Part shown: positions 9,420 through 18,590 of the stretch, piece after piece
Position numbering within the stretch: the stretch's first letter is position 1
Layout: each line of letters starts with the position of its first letter
Source of the DNA: Pigmentiphaga aceris
GTDB lineage: Bacteria > Pseudomonadota > Gammaproteobacteria > Burkholderiales > Burkholderiaceae_B
Length of the DNA stretch: 64,000 nucleotides
Direction of reading: 5' to 3'
Assembly (NCBI RefSeq): GCF_008119665.1
Contig: NZ_CP043046.1
Location: 3,534,001 to 3,598,000 of the forward strand
The notes under the pieces: generated by a model
What the model was told of the DNA's origin: nothing
The model's input: only the letters and a program-made list of their open reading frames with translations
The model's database searches: none
Position numbers and translations under genes: made by a program

Positions 9420-10400
9420 TCAGCGTGTGGACACGCGGTTGCGTCCCTGCTCCTTGGCCAAGTACAGCGCCTCATCGGCCAGCTGCAAAGCCACTTCCAG
9501 TGATTCGCCCCCCGAGCAGGTGCTGACACCCACGCTGACCGTGGCCGTGCCTGCCACCGGGTGCACCGATGCGCTGACGATGTGTCTCACGCGTTCCGCC
9601 AGGCTGCGGGCAGCCTCGAAGCCGGTACCGCTGGCGACCACCAGAAACTCCTCACCACCCCAGCGGTAAATCGTGTCACCGGGACGCAACTGGCTTTTGA
9701 TCAGTTGGGCAATCGACGCCAGCACTTCGTCGCCAATCCGGTGACCGAACCGATCGTTGACGAGCTTGAAATGGTCGATGTCGAACAGCAGCAAGGCAAC
9801 CGGGCGCATCAATTGGTTGCCACGTTCCTGCAGCACACGCTCCATGCCGCGACGGTTGGCGGTACCTGTCAGATCGTCGGTATAAGCGGCGTTTTCCATC
9901 AACCTGGCATGCTCGGACACCTTGCTGATCTGGGTGCGCAGCGCCACCATCATCGACATACACAGCAACACCAACAGGTGCGACGCATATCCATTGACCA
10001 GCAGCGCCCCCACATGCAGATCCCAGCCTGGGTCCCGCCCGAACAACAGCACGCCCAGTGGCGTGACCGAAGACAGCAGGAACACGGCCGCGCAACCGAT
10101 GATGGCCTGCCACTTGGGGAAAAACGCAAAGCCCGCGATGTACAGAATCGGCATCCACTGCAAGGTGTTGGCGACTGCGTAGATGCTGTTGGCGTCGGGC
10201 CGGAGGATGAAGTACTGCAGGCCGATCACGATGTAGATCGCCAAGCCACCGAAGGCCAGGTATTCAGCAGCGCGATGCAGCTTCGGACGGTTTCGGATCA
10301 GCAGCATGCACACGCTGGTGACCAGCAGGGTCAGAATGACCGGATAGGCATAGACGTCGTAGGGCGACAAAATGCCGTTCGACTGCTCGAACACCCACAA
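9420..10400 (-). CDS. Membrane-bound GGDEF diguanylate cyclase
   Basis: Makes the second messenger c-di-GMP from two GTP. Five or six hydrophobic segments occupy residues about 15-170, and a GGDEF domain fills residues 185-326 with LLFDIDHFKLVND, an intact active-site RWGGEEF and the product-inhibition I-site RPGD five residues before it, so the enzyme is predicted to be active and feedback-controlled. The first usable start is a TTG at 10400 and no ATG or GTG occurs upstream in frame, so the exact N-terminus is uncertain. The lipoprotein gene follows closely downstream. Confidence 0.88.
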   Translation of the reverse strand: MWVFEQSNGILSPYDVYAYPVILTLLVTSVCMLLIRNRPKLHRAAEYLAFGGLAIYIVIGLQYFILRPDANSIYAVANTLQWMPILYIAGFAFFPKWQAIIGCAAVFLLSSVTPLGVLLFGRDPGWDLHVGALLVNGYASHLLVLLCMSMMVALRTQISKVSEHARLMENAAYTDDLTGTANRRGMERVLQERGNQLMRPVALLLFDIDHFKLVNDRFGHRIGDEVLASIAQLIKSQLRPGDTIYRWGGEEFLVVASGTGFEAARSLAERVRHIVSASVHPVAGTATVSVGVSTCSGGESLEVALQLADEALYLAKEQGRNRVSTR

Positions 10401-10724
10401 GGTAGCAAAACACTGGGGATCAGCCCCATGATGACGACACGGCGTCGCCTTGACACTTCCATAACCGTAGTCCGTCCGATGCGCAGCGCGAGCGATGTTC
10501 GCTCGCGGCGATATTCATGGAAAGCACCCGTCCTGCGTGCGCCATAAAAGACGCCGAGAAACCGAGCCAAGACCTTATACCACCACGCAATCGCGTAAAG
10601 GCTGCGCCAAATGCAGTTGCGGCCGACACACTCGACAAGGATTGTGTCGAGATGTGCCGGCCGCATCACTTGCGCCTGCGGTGGGTGGACCGCCGCTTAT
10701 TACACGCGGTTTATTCCACGAGCT
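10401..10724. other. Intergenic region between tctA and diguanylate cyclase gene
   Basis: No convincing gene. It holds the tctA-end tandem repeat (10,695-10,736) and a perfect 8-bp inverted repeat GCGAGCGA-TGT-TCGCTCGC at 10,488-10,506 with no T-run, so it is not an obvious terminator. The cyclase promoter presumably lies here. Confidence 0.6.
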
Positions 10725-10736
10725 TTATTCCACGAA
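10695..10736. repeat. 14-bp tandem repeat, three units, overlapping the tctA stop
   Basis: Contiguous units GCTTATTACACGCG, GTTTATTCCACGAG and CTTTATTCCACGAA. The rightmost unit contains the tctA stop codon (TAA on the minus strand), so the repeat appears to be an outward duplication of the gene's last bases. Confidence 0.8.
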
Positions 10737-12227
10737 GGCTTCTTCCCGCTTGCGCAAGATTGCCGGCGACAGCATTGCCAACAGCAGCACGAAGACCACA
10801 GCCAGAATGACAGCGCTGATGGGCGAGCGCACGAACACGGTGAAATCGCCGTCCGACAAGAGCATGGCGCGACGGAAGTTCTCTTCCAGCTGAGGACCCA
10901 GCACCAGACCGAGCAGCAGCGGAGCCGCTTCCACGCCGACCTTGATGAAGAAGTAACCCACCACCGCAAAGCCCAGCATCATCCACACGTTGAACATGTT
11001 GTTGGCGATGCCGTAGGTGCCGATGCAGCAGAACAGCACGATCGACGGGAACATCAGACGGTACGGGATCTTCAGCATGCGCACCCAGATACCGATCAGC
11101 GGCAGGTTGATCACCAGCAGCATCAGGTTACCCACCCACATGCTGGCAATCACGCCCCAGACCAGCACGGGTTGCTCGGTCATGATCTGCGGACCGGGCT
11201 GAATGCCGTGCATCATCAGCGCACCGACCATCAGTGCCATCAGTGCATTGGCCGGAATGCCAAGCGTCAGCAGCGGGATGAAGCTGGTCTGGGCACCGGC
11301 ATTGTTCGCCGCTTCCGGACCTGCAACACCTTCAATCGCACCCTTGCCGAAACGCGAGGGGTCTTTCGCCAGCTTCTTTTCCAGCGCGTAGGCCGTGAAC
11401 GGCGGCAGTGCGGCACCGCCACCCGGCAGCACGCCCAGCATTGAACCGATGGACGTACCGCGCACCATCGCGGGGAAGGCTTCGCGCAGTTGTTTCCAGC
11501 TCGGCATCAGGTCACGGATACGCGAGGCCACCACCACCGGACGCCCTTGCGGACGTCCCAGGCTGGCAATGATTTCACCCAGACCGAACAAGCCCATGGC
11601 GATCGGCACGAAGTCCAGACCGTCACCCAGTTCAGGCAGACCGAAGGTCATCCGCGAAATACCGGAAGACACGTCGATACCCACCGAGCCCAGCAGCAGA
11701 CCGAGCACCACCATGGCCAACGCGCGGACGACCGATCCATGCGCCAGCACCACCGCGGCAATCAAGCCCAGCACCAATAGACTGAAGTACTCGACCGCTG
11801 TGAATTTCAGCGCCAGCGTCGCCAGCGGTGCGGCCATCATGGCGATGACCAGCGTCGCGACCGTACCGGCGAAGAACGAAGAGATCGCCGCGATTGCCAG
11901 CGCCAGGCCAGCCTGGCCCTTCTGCGCCATCTGGTGACCGTCAAGGCAGGTCACCACCGACGAGGTTTCCCCCGGCACGTTGACCAGAATCGCAGTCGTC
12001 GACCCACCGTACTGCGCGCCGTAGAAGATGCCAGCCAGCATGATGAACGCGCTGGACGGTTCCATGCCGAAGGTGAACGGCAGCAACAGCGCTACCGTCG
12101 GAATCGGGCCAATACCGGGCAATACGCCGATCGCCGTTCCAACCAGAACGCCGAACAGGCAATACAGCAAATTGTTCCACTGGAGGGCGGTACTCAGCCC
12201 CAGCAGCAAGTTATCAAAGAGTTCCAT
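10725..12227 (-). CDS. tctA: Tripartite tricarboxylate transporter, large membrane subunit TctA
   Basis: Large permease (500 residues, about 11-12 helices) of the tripartite tricarboxylate transporter family, which uses a periplasmic binding protein and an ion gradient to import citrate-like carboxylates. The signature GVLPGIGPIPTVALLLPFTFG near residue 35 and GIFYGAQYGGSTTAILVNVPGE (about 66-87) are characteristic, as is the second glycine-rich block GSMLGVLPGGGAALPPFTAY. It starts six bases after the tctB stop, completing the tctC-tctB-tctA order. Substrate is not predictable. Confidence 0.95.
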   Translation of the reverse strand: MELFDNLLLGLSTALQWNNLLYCLFGVLVGTAIGVLPGIGPIPTVALLLPFTFGMEPSSAFIMLAGIFYGAQYGGSTTAILVNVPGETSSVVTCLDGHQMAQKGQAGLALAIAAISSFFAGTVATLVIAMMAAPLATLALKFTAVEYFSLLVLGLIAAVVLAHGSVVRALAMVVLGLLLGSVGIDVSSGISRMTFGLPELGDGLDFVPIAMGLFGLGEIIASLGRPQGRPVVVASRIRDLMPSWKQLREAFPAMVRGTSIGSMLGVLPGGGAALPPFTAYALEKKLAKDPSRFGKGAIEGVAGPEAANNAGAQTSFIPLLTLGIPANALMALMVGALMMHGIQPGPQIMTEQPVLVWGVIASMWVGNLMLLVINLPLIGIWVRMLKIPYRLMFPSIVLFCCIGTYGIANNMFNVWMMLGFAVVGYFFIKVGVEAAPLLLGLVLGPQLEENFRRAMLLSDGDFTVFVRSPISAVILAVVFVLLLAMLSPAILRKREEAFVE

Positions 12228-12233
12228 GCAAAA

Positions 12234-12722
12234 TCACCAGGGCCAAACGGGAACAGGCAGCGCCAAGCCCTTGACGAACAGCAAGACTGCGCCGATCGAC
12301 ATGGCCACACTGAAAATAATCAACTCGCGCCAGCGCGATTCTTTGCTGGCAGCACCGGCCACCAGAATGGTGAGGATCGAACCGACCACCAGACCGAAGC
12401 GGCCAGCGGTCAGCGCAAACACGCCTACCGACAGCGCCACGCCAAGCAGCGGACGCAACTCGATCGGTCCAATGGATTGCGCCGCACGCTTGAAGGCGGC
12501 GAGCGCCAGGAAATACACGCCAAAACCAAGCAAGCCGATGGCCAGCACCCTTGGCATGAAACCCGCGCCCATATCGGTCAGGGTGCCGAAGGCGAGATTG
12601 CGAATGGAATACAGGGCAATGCCGGACACTGCACACAGGAACAAGCCCAGCAGCAAATCGGAGTTACCCAAGATGCTGGGCGAGGCGGTTGCCGTGTTGG
12701 AACTACTGGGGGTGTGACTCAT
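12234..12722 (-). CDS. tctB: Tripartite tricarboxylate transporter, small membrane subunit TctB
   Basis: Small four-helix membrane subunit (162 residues) of the same transporter. The first helix begins SDLLLGLFLCAVSGIALY and the family-typical GAGFMPRVLAIGLLGFGVYFL block follows at about residues 52-72. I use the ATG at 12722 (MSHTPSSS...), since the upstream in-frame extension is basic and uncharacteristic; AGAAG lies 11-12 bases upstream. It sits between tctC and tctA on one presumed transcript, with a strong hairpin in the gap before it. Confidence 0.88.
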   Translation of the reverse strand: MSHTPSSSNTATASPSILGNSDLLLGLFLCAVSGIALYSIRNLAFGTLTDMGAGFMPRVLAIGLLGFGVYFLALAAFKRAAQSIGPIELRPLLGVALSVGVFALTAGRFGLVVGSILTILVAGAASKESRWRELIIFSVAMSIGAVLLFVKGLALPVPVWPW

Positions 12723-12789
12723 CTGACTGTGACTTCTATTGACGGTGTCTGATCTGACGTGGACGCGGGAAGCCGTGAAACACGGCAGA

Positions 12790-12821
12790 GAATGATGGCC
12801 GTGGTTCACGGGCCATCATTC
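12790..12821 (-). promoter_or_regulatory. Intercistronic hairpin between tctC and tctB
   Basis: Perfect 11-bp stem GAATGATGGCC / GGCCATCATTC with a 10-base loop and no T-run. Such structures often stabilise the binding-protein mRNA or attenuate transcription into the permease genes, raising tctC output over tctB/tctA; that role is inferred. Confidence 0.6.
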
Positions 12822-12834
12822 ATCCCGTCCTGGC

Positions 12835-13821
12835 TTATTGAGCCTTGATGCCGGCGTCGGCGATGACCTTGCCCCACGAAGCGGCATTGGTGGTCAGCCA
12901 GGTGCCCAGCTCTTCGGGCTTGCCGCCGATGACCTTGCCACCCTGTTGCTTGATGCGATCGATGACTTCCGGGCGCTTCAGGATTTCGGTAACGGCTGCG
13001 TTGAACTTGTTGACCAGTGCCGGCGGCGAGCCTGCGGTGGTCACAATGCCTTGCCACGAACCGACGTCTGCATTGGGCAGCTTCGACTGTGCGAAGGTGG
13101 GCACGTCGGGGATGCTGGCAATGCGCTCGTCGCCGCTGACGGCCAGGCCGCGCATCTGACCATTGACCACGAAGGGCAAGGTTGCGGTGGCACCGTTGAA
13201 GATGGCCTTGCTTTCGCCGGACACCACGGCTTGCGTTGCTGCCGAACCGCCGCGATACGGAACCGTCTTCCACTCGATGCCCAGTTGCTTGGCAATCGAC
13301 ACCGCAACGATGTGGTTCACACCGCCCACGCCCGAATTGGCGACCGCGAGCTTGCCCGGGTTGGCCTTGGCGTAGTCGATCAGTTCAGCCACGCTCTTCA
13401 CGGGCAGGTCTTTGTTCACGGCCAGGACGTAGGGCGAGAACATCACCATCGACACGGGGGCCAGATCGGCCAGCTTGTACGACAGGTCGGGGAACAGTGC
13501 CGGTGCGGTGGCCAGCGAGCCGACGTCGGCCAGCAGGTAGGTATGACCGTCCTTGGCCGCCTTGGCGACGCTGTCTGCGCCGATGTTGCCAGCAGCGCCC
13601 GGCTTGTTTTCCACGACAACGGTCTGGCCCAGGGCTTCGCCCAGCGGTTGAGCCAGGATACGCGCTACGGTGTCAGAGGTGCCACCCGGTGCATAGGGCA
13701 CAACGATGCGGACGGTGCGCTCGAAGTTCTGTGCAGCGGCACCAAAGGAAACCGTGCCGAGCACGACGCCGGCTGCGATTGCGAGGGTCGTAAGTGCTGG
13801 CTTGCGAAGGCGCTTGTTCAT
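12835..13821 (-). CDS. tctC: Tripartite tricarboxylate transporter substrate-binding protein (Bug family, TctC)
   Basis: Periplasmic Bug receptor of 328 residues. The signal peptide (MNKRLRKPALTTLAIAAGVVLG... cleaved after GAAAQ) is followed by the diagnostic VRIVVPYAPGGTSDTVARIL block, KPGAAGNIGADSVAKA and NSGVGGVNHI. The ATG at 13821 has GGAG six bases upstream and starts directly before the signal peptide, so I prefer it to the longer frame. Bug receptors bind small carboxylates and deliver them to TctAB. First gene of the tctCBA transcript; a LysR gene lies upstream in the same orientation. Confidence 0.93.
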   Translation of the reverse strand: MNKRLRKPALTTLAIAAGVVLGTVSFGAAAQNFERTVRIVVPYAPGGTSDTVARILAQPLGEALGQTVVVENKPGAAGNIGADSVAKAAKDGHTYLLADVGSLATAPALFPDLSYKLADLAPVSMVMFSPYVLAVNKDLPVKSVAELIDYAKANPGKLAVANSGVGGVNHIVAVSIAKQLGIEWKTVPYRGGSAATQAVVSGESKAIFNGATATLPFVVNGQMRGLAVSGDERIASIPDVPTFAQSKLPNADVGSWQGIVTTAGSPPALVNKFNAAVTEILKRPEVIDRIKQQGGKVIGGKPEELGTWLTTNAASWGKVIADAGIKAQ

Positions 13822-13927
13822 GAATCTCCGTCCTTGAAATAGTTGGCGAACCGCGCGTTCTAGGGCGCGGCTTGGACGGATTCTAAGGCCGGCTTGCGCG
13901 TATGCCAGCACCAAATACGGCATGCGT

Positions 13928-13946
13928 CGATTCAATAATTGAATCG
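13928..13946. promoter_or_regulatory. Palindromic LysR-type operator candidate upstream of tctC
   Basis: A perfect inverted repeat CGATTCAA-TAA-TTGAATCG, containing the T-N11-A core (TTCAATAATTGAA) expected of LysR-family sites. It lies 107 bp before the tctC start and 66 bp after the LysR gene's stop. Confidence 0.55.
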
Positions 13947-14011
13947 TTTAAGCTTCATTAGGCACAACCCTTAATGGTTTCCACCAGGGCGGTATTTGGC
14001 GAAAATACGGG

Positions 14012-14899
14012 CTAGCCCACTGGTGATTCCAAAAAGATATCCAGCACGCGACGCACCACGGGCTGCTCATCGCCCGGCCGCCACGCGGCAAAAAGTTCGG
14101 CCCCGTTGCCCGTCAGCGGCGTCAGATTCCGGTACACCACCCCTTCAAACCCCAGTCGCCGCGCGGCTTCCGGCACCAGGGCCACCCCCAGGCCGGTACG
14201 GACCAATGCCAGTACGGAGTGGATCTGACTGACCTGTTGAACCAGGTTCGGCAGTGCGCCCGCACTGGAAAAAAGTCGATGCACCAGGTCGTGAAAATAC
14301 CTGGCTTCTGATGAATAGCCGATAACAGGTTCGTCACCGACTTCGGTCAGGTCAATGACTTCATGACCCGACAAACGGTGCTCGGCGGGCAGCGCAAGAA
14401 TCATCGGCTCACGCAGCACCACCCGGGACAGGTAGCGCGTCGGACTGATCGGCGGACGCACCAGCGCAATGTCCAGGCGACCGGATGCCAGTGCTTCCAG
14501 CTGCGTGGCAGTCACCGCTTCCTTCAGCACAAACGACACCTCTGGCAGACGGGTGCGCAGCTTGTGGATCACGTGCGGCAGGAAGTCGTAACCGGAGGCC
14601 GCCGTGAACCCGATCGTGACCGTACCGGCATCGCCCCGTGCGGCTCGCTGAATGGACTCCACCGCCCCTTCGGCAAACTGCAGCAGGCGCTGCGCCTGCG
14701 GCAGAAAGGTACGCCCCAACGGGGTCAGTCGGACGCGTCGATTGGCCCGATCCAGCAACTGCGCACCCAATGCGTGCTCAAGCAGCTGAATCTGCCGACT
14801 GAGCGGGGGCTGGGTCATGTTCAGACGCGTGGCGGCGCGACCGAAGTGCAATTCATCGGCAACCGCAACAAAACAGCGAAGATGGCTGATTTCGAACAT
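14012..14899 (-). CDS. LysR-family transcriptional regulator
   Basis: Standard 295-residue LysR regulator: an N-terminal winged helix-turn-helix (LRCFVAVADELHFGRAATRL followed by MTQPPLSRQIQLLEHALGAQLL, residues about 6-48) and a periplasmic-binding-protein-like effector domain from about residue 90 (TVTIGFTAASGYDFLP). It is co-directional with and just upstream of tctC, unlike the usual divergent arrangement, with a palindromic T-N11-A site in between. It probably controls tctCBA in response to the transported carboxylate, an inference from position. Confidence 0.92.
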   Translation of the reverse strand: MFEISHLRCFVAVADELHFGRAATRLNMTQPPLSRQIQLLEHALGAQLLDRANRRVRLTPLGRTFLPQAQRLLQFAEGAVESIQRAARGDAGTVTIGFTAASGYDFLPHVIHKLRTRLPEVSFVLKEAVTATQLEALASGRLDIALVRPPISPTRYLSRVVLREPMILALPAEHRLSGHEVIDLTEVGDEPVIGYSSEARYFHDLVHRLFSSAGALPNLVQQVSQIHSVLALVRTGLGVALVPEAARRLGFEGVVYRNLTPLTGNGAELFAAWRPGDEQPVVRRVLDIFLESPVG

Positions 14900-14955
14900 C
14901 TACAGACTCCTGGGGTACGACTTGCTTGCAGAACGACGATACGCCCGCCCAAACG

Positions 14956-14990
14956 CAACGCGGCGCCCGGGTAAGCGGGCGCCGCGTGGT
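14956..14990 (-). terminator. Hairpin downstream of pnp, likely terminator
   Basis: Perfect 12-bp GC-rich stem ACGCGGCGCCCG / CGGGCGCCGCGT with a six-base loop, 48 bp after the pnp stop. On the minus strand it is followed by TGCGTTT, a weak T-tract. Confidence 0.6.
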
Positions 14991-15034
14991 TCAAGCGACG
15001 GACGATGCCGGTGGCATCATCCGCGTGGCAAGGA

Positions 15035-17179
15035 TTATTCCTGTGCCGGGGCAGCCGGTGCCGCTTCCGGGGCAGCCAGCGGTGCAATCGCCTTGATCGA
15101 CAGACGCAGACGGCCCTTGTCGTCAGCCTCGATGACCTTGACGCGGACTTGCTGGCCGACCTTCAGCACATCGTTGATGTTCGCGATGCGGTGGTTGGCG
15201 ATTTCCGAGATGTGCAGCAAGCCGTCACGGCCCGGCAGCACTTGCACGATGGCACCGAAGTCCAGCAGACGCAGCACGCTGCCTTCGTAGACCTGGCCGA
15301 CTTCGACGTCAGCGGTCAGGTCGGCGATGCGACGTTGTGCTTCGCGGGCACGGTCCAGATCGGCGCTGGAGATGACGATGGTGCCGTCATCCGAGATGTC
15401 GATCTGGGTGCCGGTTTCTTCCGTCAGTGCACGGATGGTTGCGCCACCCTTGCCGATCACGTCACGGATCTTTTCCGGGTTGATCTTCATCGACAGCATG
15501 CGCGGGGCGAACTGCGACAGTTCACCGTGGGCCGAGCCCAGGGCTTCGCGCATCTTTTCCAGGATGGTCAGGCGGCCTTCGCGGGCTTGTGCCAGCGCGA
15601 CCTGCATGATGTCCTTGGTGATGCCCTGGATCTTGATGTCCATCTGCAGTGCGGTCACGCCATTGACGGTACCGGCAACCTTGAAGTCCATGTCGCCCAG
15701 GTGATCTTCGTCACCCAGAATGTCGGTCAGCACGGCGAACTTGCCGCCGTCCTTGATCAGGCCCATGGCCACACCGGCCACGTGATCCTTGACGGGGACG
15801 CCTGCGTCCATCATGGCGAGCGAGCCGCCGCAGACCGATGCCATTGACGAGGAACCGTTCGATTCGGTGATTTCCGACACCAGGCGAATGGTGTACTGGA
15901 AGTCTGCCGGTTCCGGCAGCAAGGACACCAGCGAACGCTTGGCCAAACGGCCGTGGCCGATTTCGCGACGCTTCGGCACGCCGATGCGACCGGTTTCGCC
16001 GGTGGCGAACGGAGGCATGTTGTAGTGCAGCATGAAGCGGTCACGGTACTCGCCCATCAGGGCGTCGATGATCTGCTCGTCTTGCTTGGTACCCAGGGTG
16101 GCGATCACCAGGGCCTGCGTTTCACCACGGGTGAACAGCGCCGAGCCGTGTGCGCGCGGCAGCACGCCCAGACGGATTTCGATCGGGCGAACGGTGCGGG
16201 TGTCGCGACCGTCAATACGCGGCTCGCCAGCCAGGATCTGGCCACGGACGATTTGCGCTTCGATGTCGAACAGGATGTTGTCGACCAGGACGTTGTCCGG
16301 GGTGGATTCACCGGCGGCAGCAGCTTGCTCGGCCAGCTGAGCCTTGACCGTGGTGGTCAGGGCGCGCAGTTGCACGGTGCGAGCTTGCTTTTCGCGGGTT
16401 TGGTAAGCGGCTTCCAGACCAGCTTGCGCGAGTTCCTTGACCTTGGCGATCAGGGGCTCGTTCTTGGCCGGAGCGGTCCATTCCCATTCCGGCTTGCCGG
16501 CTTCGGCAACCAGGTCGTGAATGGCATTGATGACGGCTTGCGATTGTTCGTGACCGAACACCACACCGCCCAGCATCACTTCTTCCGACAGCTGCTTGGC
16601 TTCCGATTCCACCATCAGCACGGCGGATTCGGTACCGGCAACGATCAGGTCCAGGTCAGAGGTCTTCAGTTGCGAAGCGGTCGGGTTCACGACGTACTGG
16701 CCGTCGATGTAACCCACGCGTGCGGCACCGATCGGGCCGTTGAACGGAATGCCCGAGATGGCCAGCGCAGCCGATGCACCGATCATCGCAGCGATGTCGG
16801 GGTCGATTTCCGGGTTCACGGACAGGGTGTGGATCACCACCTGGACTTCGTTGTAGAAGCCTTCCGGGAACAGCGGACGCAGCGGACGGTCGATCAGGCG
16901 CGAGGTCAGGGTTTCCTTTTCGGAAGGCTTGCCTTCACGCTTGAAGAAACCACCCGGAATGCGGCCGGCTGCGTAGGTCTTTTCGATGTAGTCGACGGTC
17001 AGGGGGAAGAAGTCCTGGCCGGGCTTGGCGCTGGTGCGTGCGACCACGGTGGCGAGCACCACGGTGTCTTCGATAGAGACCACCACAGCACCCGAAGCCT
17101 GGCGAGCGATTTCGCCGGTTTCGAGGGTGACGGTGTGCTGGCCGTACTGGAATGATTTCGTGACTTTATTGAACAACAT
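15035..17179 (-). CDS. pnp: Polyribonucleotide nucleotidyltransferase (PNPase)
   Basis: Full-length 714-residue PNPase, a phosphorolytic 3'-5' exoribonuclease and degradosome component. Two RNase PH-like domains (residues about 10-230 and 320-540; [26 protein letters not shown] and GTSGSSSMAS-type [16 protein letters not shown]) are followed by a KH domain with the GKGG loop ([18 protein letters not shown]) and an S1 domain ([20 protein letters not shown]). It lies downstream of rpsO in the conserved order; PNPase genes are usually autoregulated through the leader by RNase III cleavage, and the 301-bp leader here would allow that. A short Ala/Pro/Glu tail ends the protein. Confidence 0.98.
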   Translation of the reverse strand: MLFNKVTKSFQYGQHTVTLETGEIARQASGAVVVSIEDTVVLATVVARTSAKPGQDFFPLTVDYIEKTYAAGRIPGGFFKREGKPSEKETLTSRLIDRPLRPLFPEGFYNEVQVVIHTLSVNPEIDPDIAAMIGASAALAISGIPFNGPIGAARVGYIDGQYVVNPTASQLKTSDLDLIVAGTESAVLMVESEAKQLSEEVMLGGVVFGHEQSQAVINAIHDLVAEAGKPEWEWTAPAKNEPLIAKVKELAQAGLEAAYQTREKQARTVQLRALTTTVKAQLAEQAAAAGESTPDNVLVDNILFDIEAQIVRGQILAGEPRIDGRDTRTVRPIEIRLGVLPRAHGSALFTRGETQALVIATLGTKQDEQIIDALMGEYRDRFMLHYNMPPFATGETGRIGVPKRREIGHGRLAKRSLVSLLPEPADFQYTIRLVSEITESNGSSSMASVCGGSLAMMDAGVPVKDHVAGVAMGLIKDGGKFAVLTDILGDEDHLGDMDFKVAGTVNGVTALQMDIKIQGITKDIMQVALAQAREGRLTILEKMREALGSAHGELSQFAPRMLSMKINPEKIRDVIGKGGATIRALTEETGTQIDISDDGTIVISSADLDRAREAQRRIADLTADVEVGQVYEGSVLRLLDFGAIVQVLPGRDGLLHISEIANHRIANINDVLKVGQQVRVKVIEADDKGRLRLSIKAIAPLAAPEAAPAAPAQE

Positions 17180-17480
17180 GGGTGGGCATCCTGTTTAGGG
17201 TTGCTTGCATGGACCCGGCGGGAGTCCGTGAACCGGCCGCGCATTCAATGCGTTGGCCGATTTGGGACACGCTAGAAAACAAAAATGCCTGTGACAGGCA
17301 ATCCTGACACAGGCACTCTCGATCCCGCGGGGGGTTGAACAGCACCAGCTTGCGCAAGGTTTTCGTTGCGCAAGCCAGCCGGAAGCCCGTAGCCGGTGCA
17401 CGGGTTTGATCCCCTGCGCCGCTGACGATCTGGACGAATCCAGTTGTCAAAACCTCCACGGACTTCCTTTCTTGACCAGC
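17180..17480 (-). promoter_or_regulatory. rpsO-pnp intergenic leader region
   Basis: A 301-bp gap without a gene. It contains the rpsO terminator (17,275-17,315) and, upstream of it on the minus strand, two copies of the self-complementary octamer TTGCGCAA separated by eight bases (about 17,352-17,375). The segment after the terminator is the expected site of the pnp promoter and its RNase III-sensitive leader. Confidence 0.5.
17275..17315 (-). terminator. Rho-independent terminator of rpsO
   Basis: Stem TGCCTGTG / CACAGGCA around a 14-base loop, followed on the minus strand by TTTTTGTTTT. Located 165 bp after the rpsO stop, so it probably separates or attenuates rpsO and pnp transcription. 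Confidence 0.8.
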
Positions 17481-17750
17481 TTACTTACGCAGGCCGAGCT
17501 TCTCGATCAGACCACGGTACGCATCGGCGTTGCGACGCTTCAGGTAGTCCAGCAGCTTGCGGCGACGGCTCACCATGCGCAGCAGACCGCGACGCGAGTG
17601 GTGATCCTTGACGTGTTCTTTGAAGTGACCGGTCAGCTCGTTGATGCGAGCGGTCAGCAGTGCGACCTGGACTTCCGGCGAACCGGTGTCGCCTTGGGCG
17701 CGTTGGTATTGCGAAACGATGTTCGCCTTGTCGATGTTTGCTACAGACAT
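17481..17750 (-). CDS. rpsO: 30S ribosomal protein S15
   Basis: Canonical 89-residue S15, which binds the central domain of 16S rRNA early in 30S assembly. It shows the family motifs [36 protein letters not shown] and [17 protein letters not shown] [14 protein letters not shown]. The frame continues upstream, but the ATG at 17750 has AGAGGA seven bases before it and gives the standard N-terminus MSVANIDK. It precedes pnp in the order conserved across proteobacteria. Confidence 0.98.
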   Translation of the reverse strand: MSVANIDKANIVSQYQRAQGDTGSPEVQVALLTARINELTGHFKEHVKDHHSRRGLLRMVSRRRKLLDYLKRRNADAYRGLIEKLGLRK

Positions 17751-18026
17751 GGAATCCTCTCCGAAACTGGCGACGGGGCCGAGGCGCCCCGACGTGGGTT
17801 GATGTGCTGCTTTCCTCATTTTCCCCACTCAATTCACTCGCAAAGCTCATCAAGAACCGGGCCAAGTGGACAAGCGGAAAACGAAAAAAGCCCTTGAGTA
17901 TAGCGCTATTTTCAAGCTGGCGTATAGGCCTGCGTGCATCGGCCGTGTTGACCGGGCTGAATGCATCGCGTCGATCACACGCCAAAGCAGTGCCCTGTCA
18001 GACCGGCACCTGCGCATCCCAGCCGA

Positions 18027-18548
18027 TCAGGCATCCCGCACCCGCTCTGGCCGCGACCACATCCAGGCAGCGCCGCAGGCCATGCCCACTGCCAGCACCG
18101 CAACCAGAATGCGATGATCCGGCAAGGTCCACAGCATGATGCCAAGCGCCACACTCATGCTCAGGCTGGCACCCAGCTTGGCACGCCGGGTTACCACGCG
18201 CCCGTTGTGCCAATTGTGGATGATCGGGCCAAACAGGCGATGCCTGAGCAACCAGGCACGCAGCCGTGGCGAACCCTTGCTGGCCGCCCACGCCGCCAGC
18301 AACACGAATTCGGTACTGGGAATACCCGGCAGAAAGACAGCGATCACCGCCAGCCCCAGGCTGACATAGGCAAGAATCAGCCACAGCCAGCGAACGGCTG
18401 GGTGCGCCGGCTTGGCGTCCGGCAGATTGGTTTCTGGCGGGGTTTTTGATGGATGCGCACCATCTTGCCCGACGTTCGGCGCAGACGAAGCCACCACCGC
18501 AGAATTGTCGGCAGGCACGTTGACGAGATCTTCCTTACGCTGCGACAC
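18027..18548 (-). CDS. DUF454 (YbaN-like) inner-membrane protein
   Basis: Membrane protein of 173 residues. An extended hydrophilic N-terminus (about 50 residues) precedes the YbaN/DUF454 core: a helix RWLWLILAYVSLGLAVIAVF, the family motif LPGIPSTEFVLLAAWAASKGSPRLRAWLL, then NWHNGRVV and two further helices. Function of the family is unknown. The frame opens with GTG at 18548; a GTG 12 codons in (VPADNSA) is an alternative, and the AAGGAA near it could serve either. It is upstream of rpsO by 276 bp, on the same strand. Confidence 0.8.
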   Translation of the reverse strand: MSQRKEDLVNVPADNSAVVASSAPNVGQDGAHPSKTPPETNLPDAKPAHPAVRWLWLILAYVSLGLAVIAVFLPGIPSTEFVLLAAWAASKGSPRLRAWLLRHRLFGPIIHNWHNGRVVTRRAKLGASLSMSVALGIMLWTLPDHRILVAVLAVGMACGAAWMWSRPERVRDA

Positions 18549-18590
18549 GACGCTATTTGCCGAAACTAGAAGCCACGATTATCGCAGCCT

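Noticed and set aside
10488..10506. Perfect 8-bp inverted repeat as a terminator
   Set aside because: No T-tract on either strand and no gene end at the right distance; left as an unassigned palindrome.
10331..10669. Open frame overlapping the diguanylate cyclase start in another frame
   Set aside because: Encodes an Arg-rich peptide without domain features. I considered a frameshift joining it to the cyclase, but the cyclase N-terminus looks complete from the TTG start.
15953..17155. A 400-codon open frame opposite pnp
   Set aside because: Shadow of the pnp reading frame; pnp itself is secure.
17316..17480. Possible tRNA or small RNA in the rpsO-pnp gap
   Set aside because: No cloverleaf could be drawn; the TTGCGCAA repeats and hairpins are better explained as mRNA leader structure.
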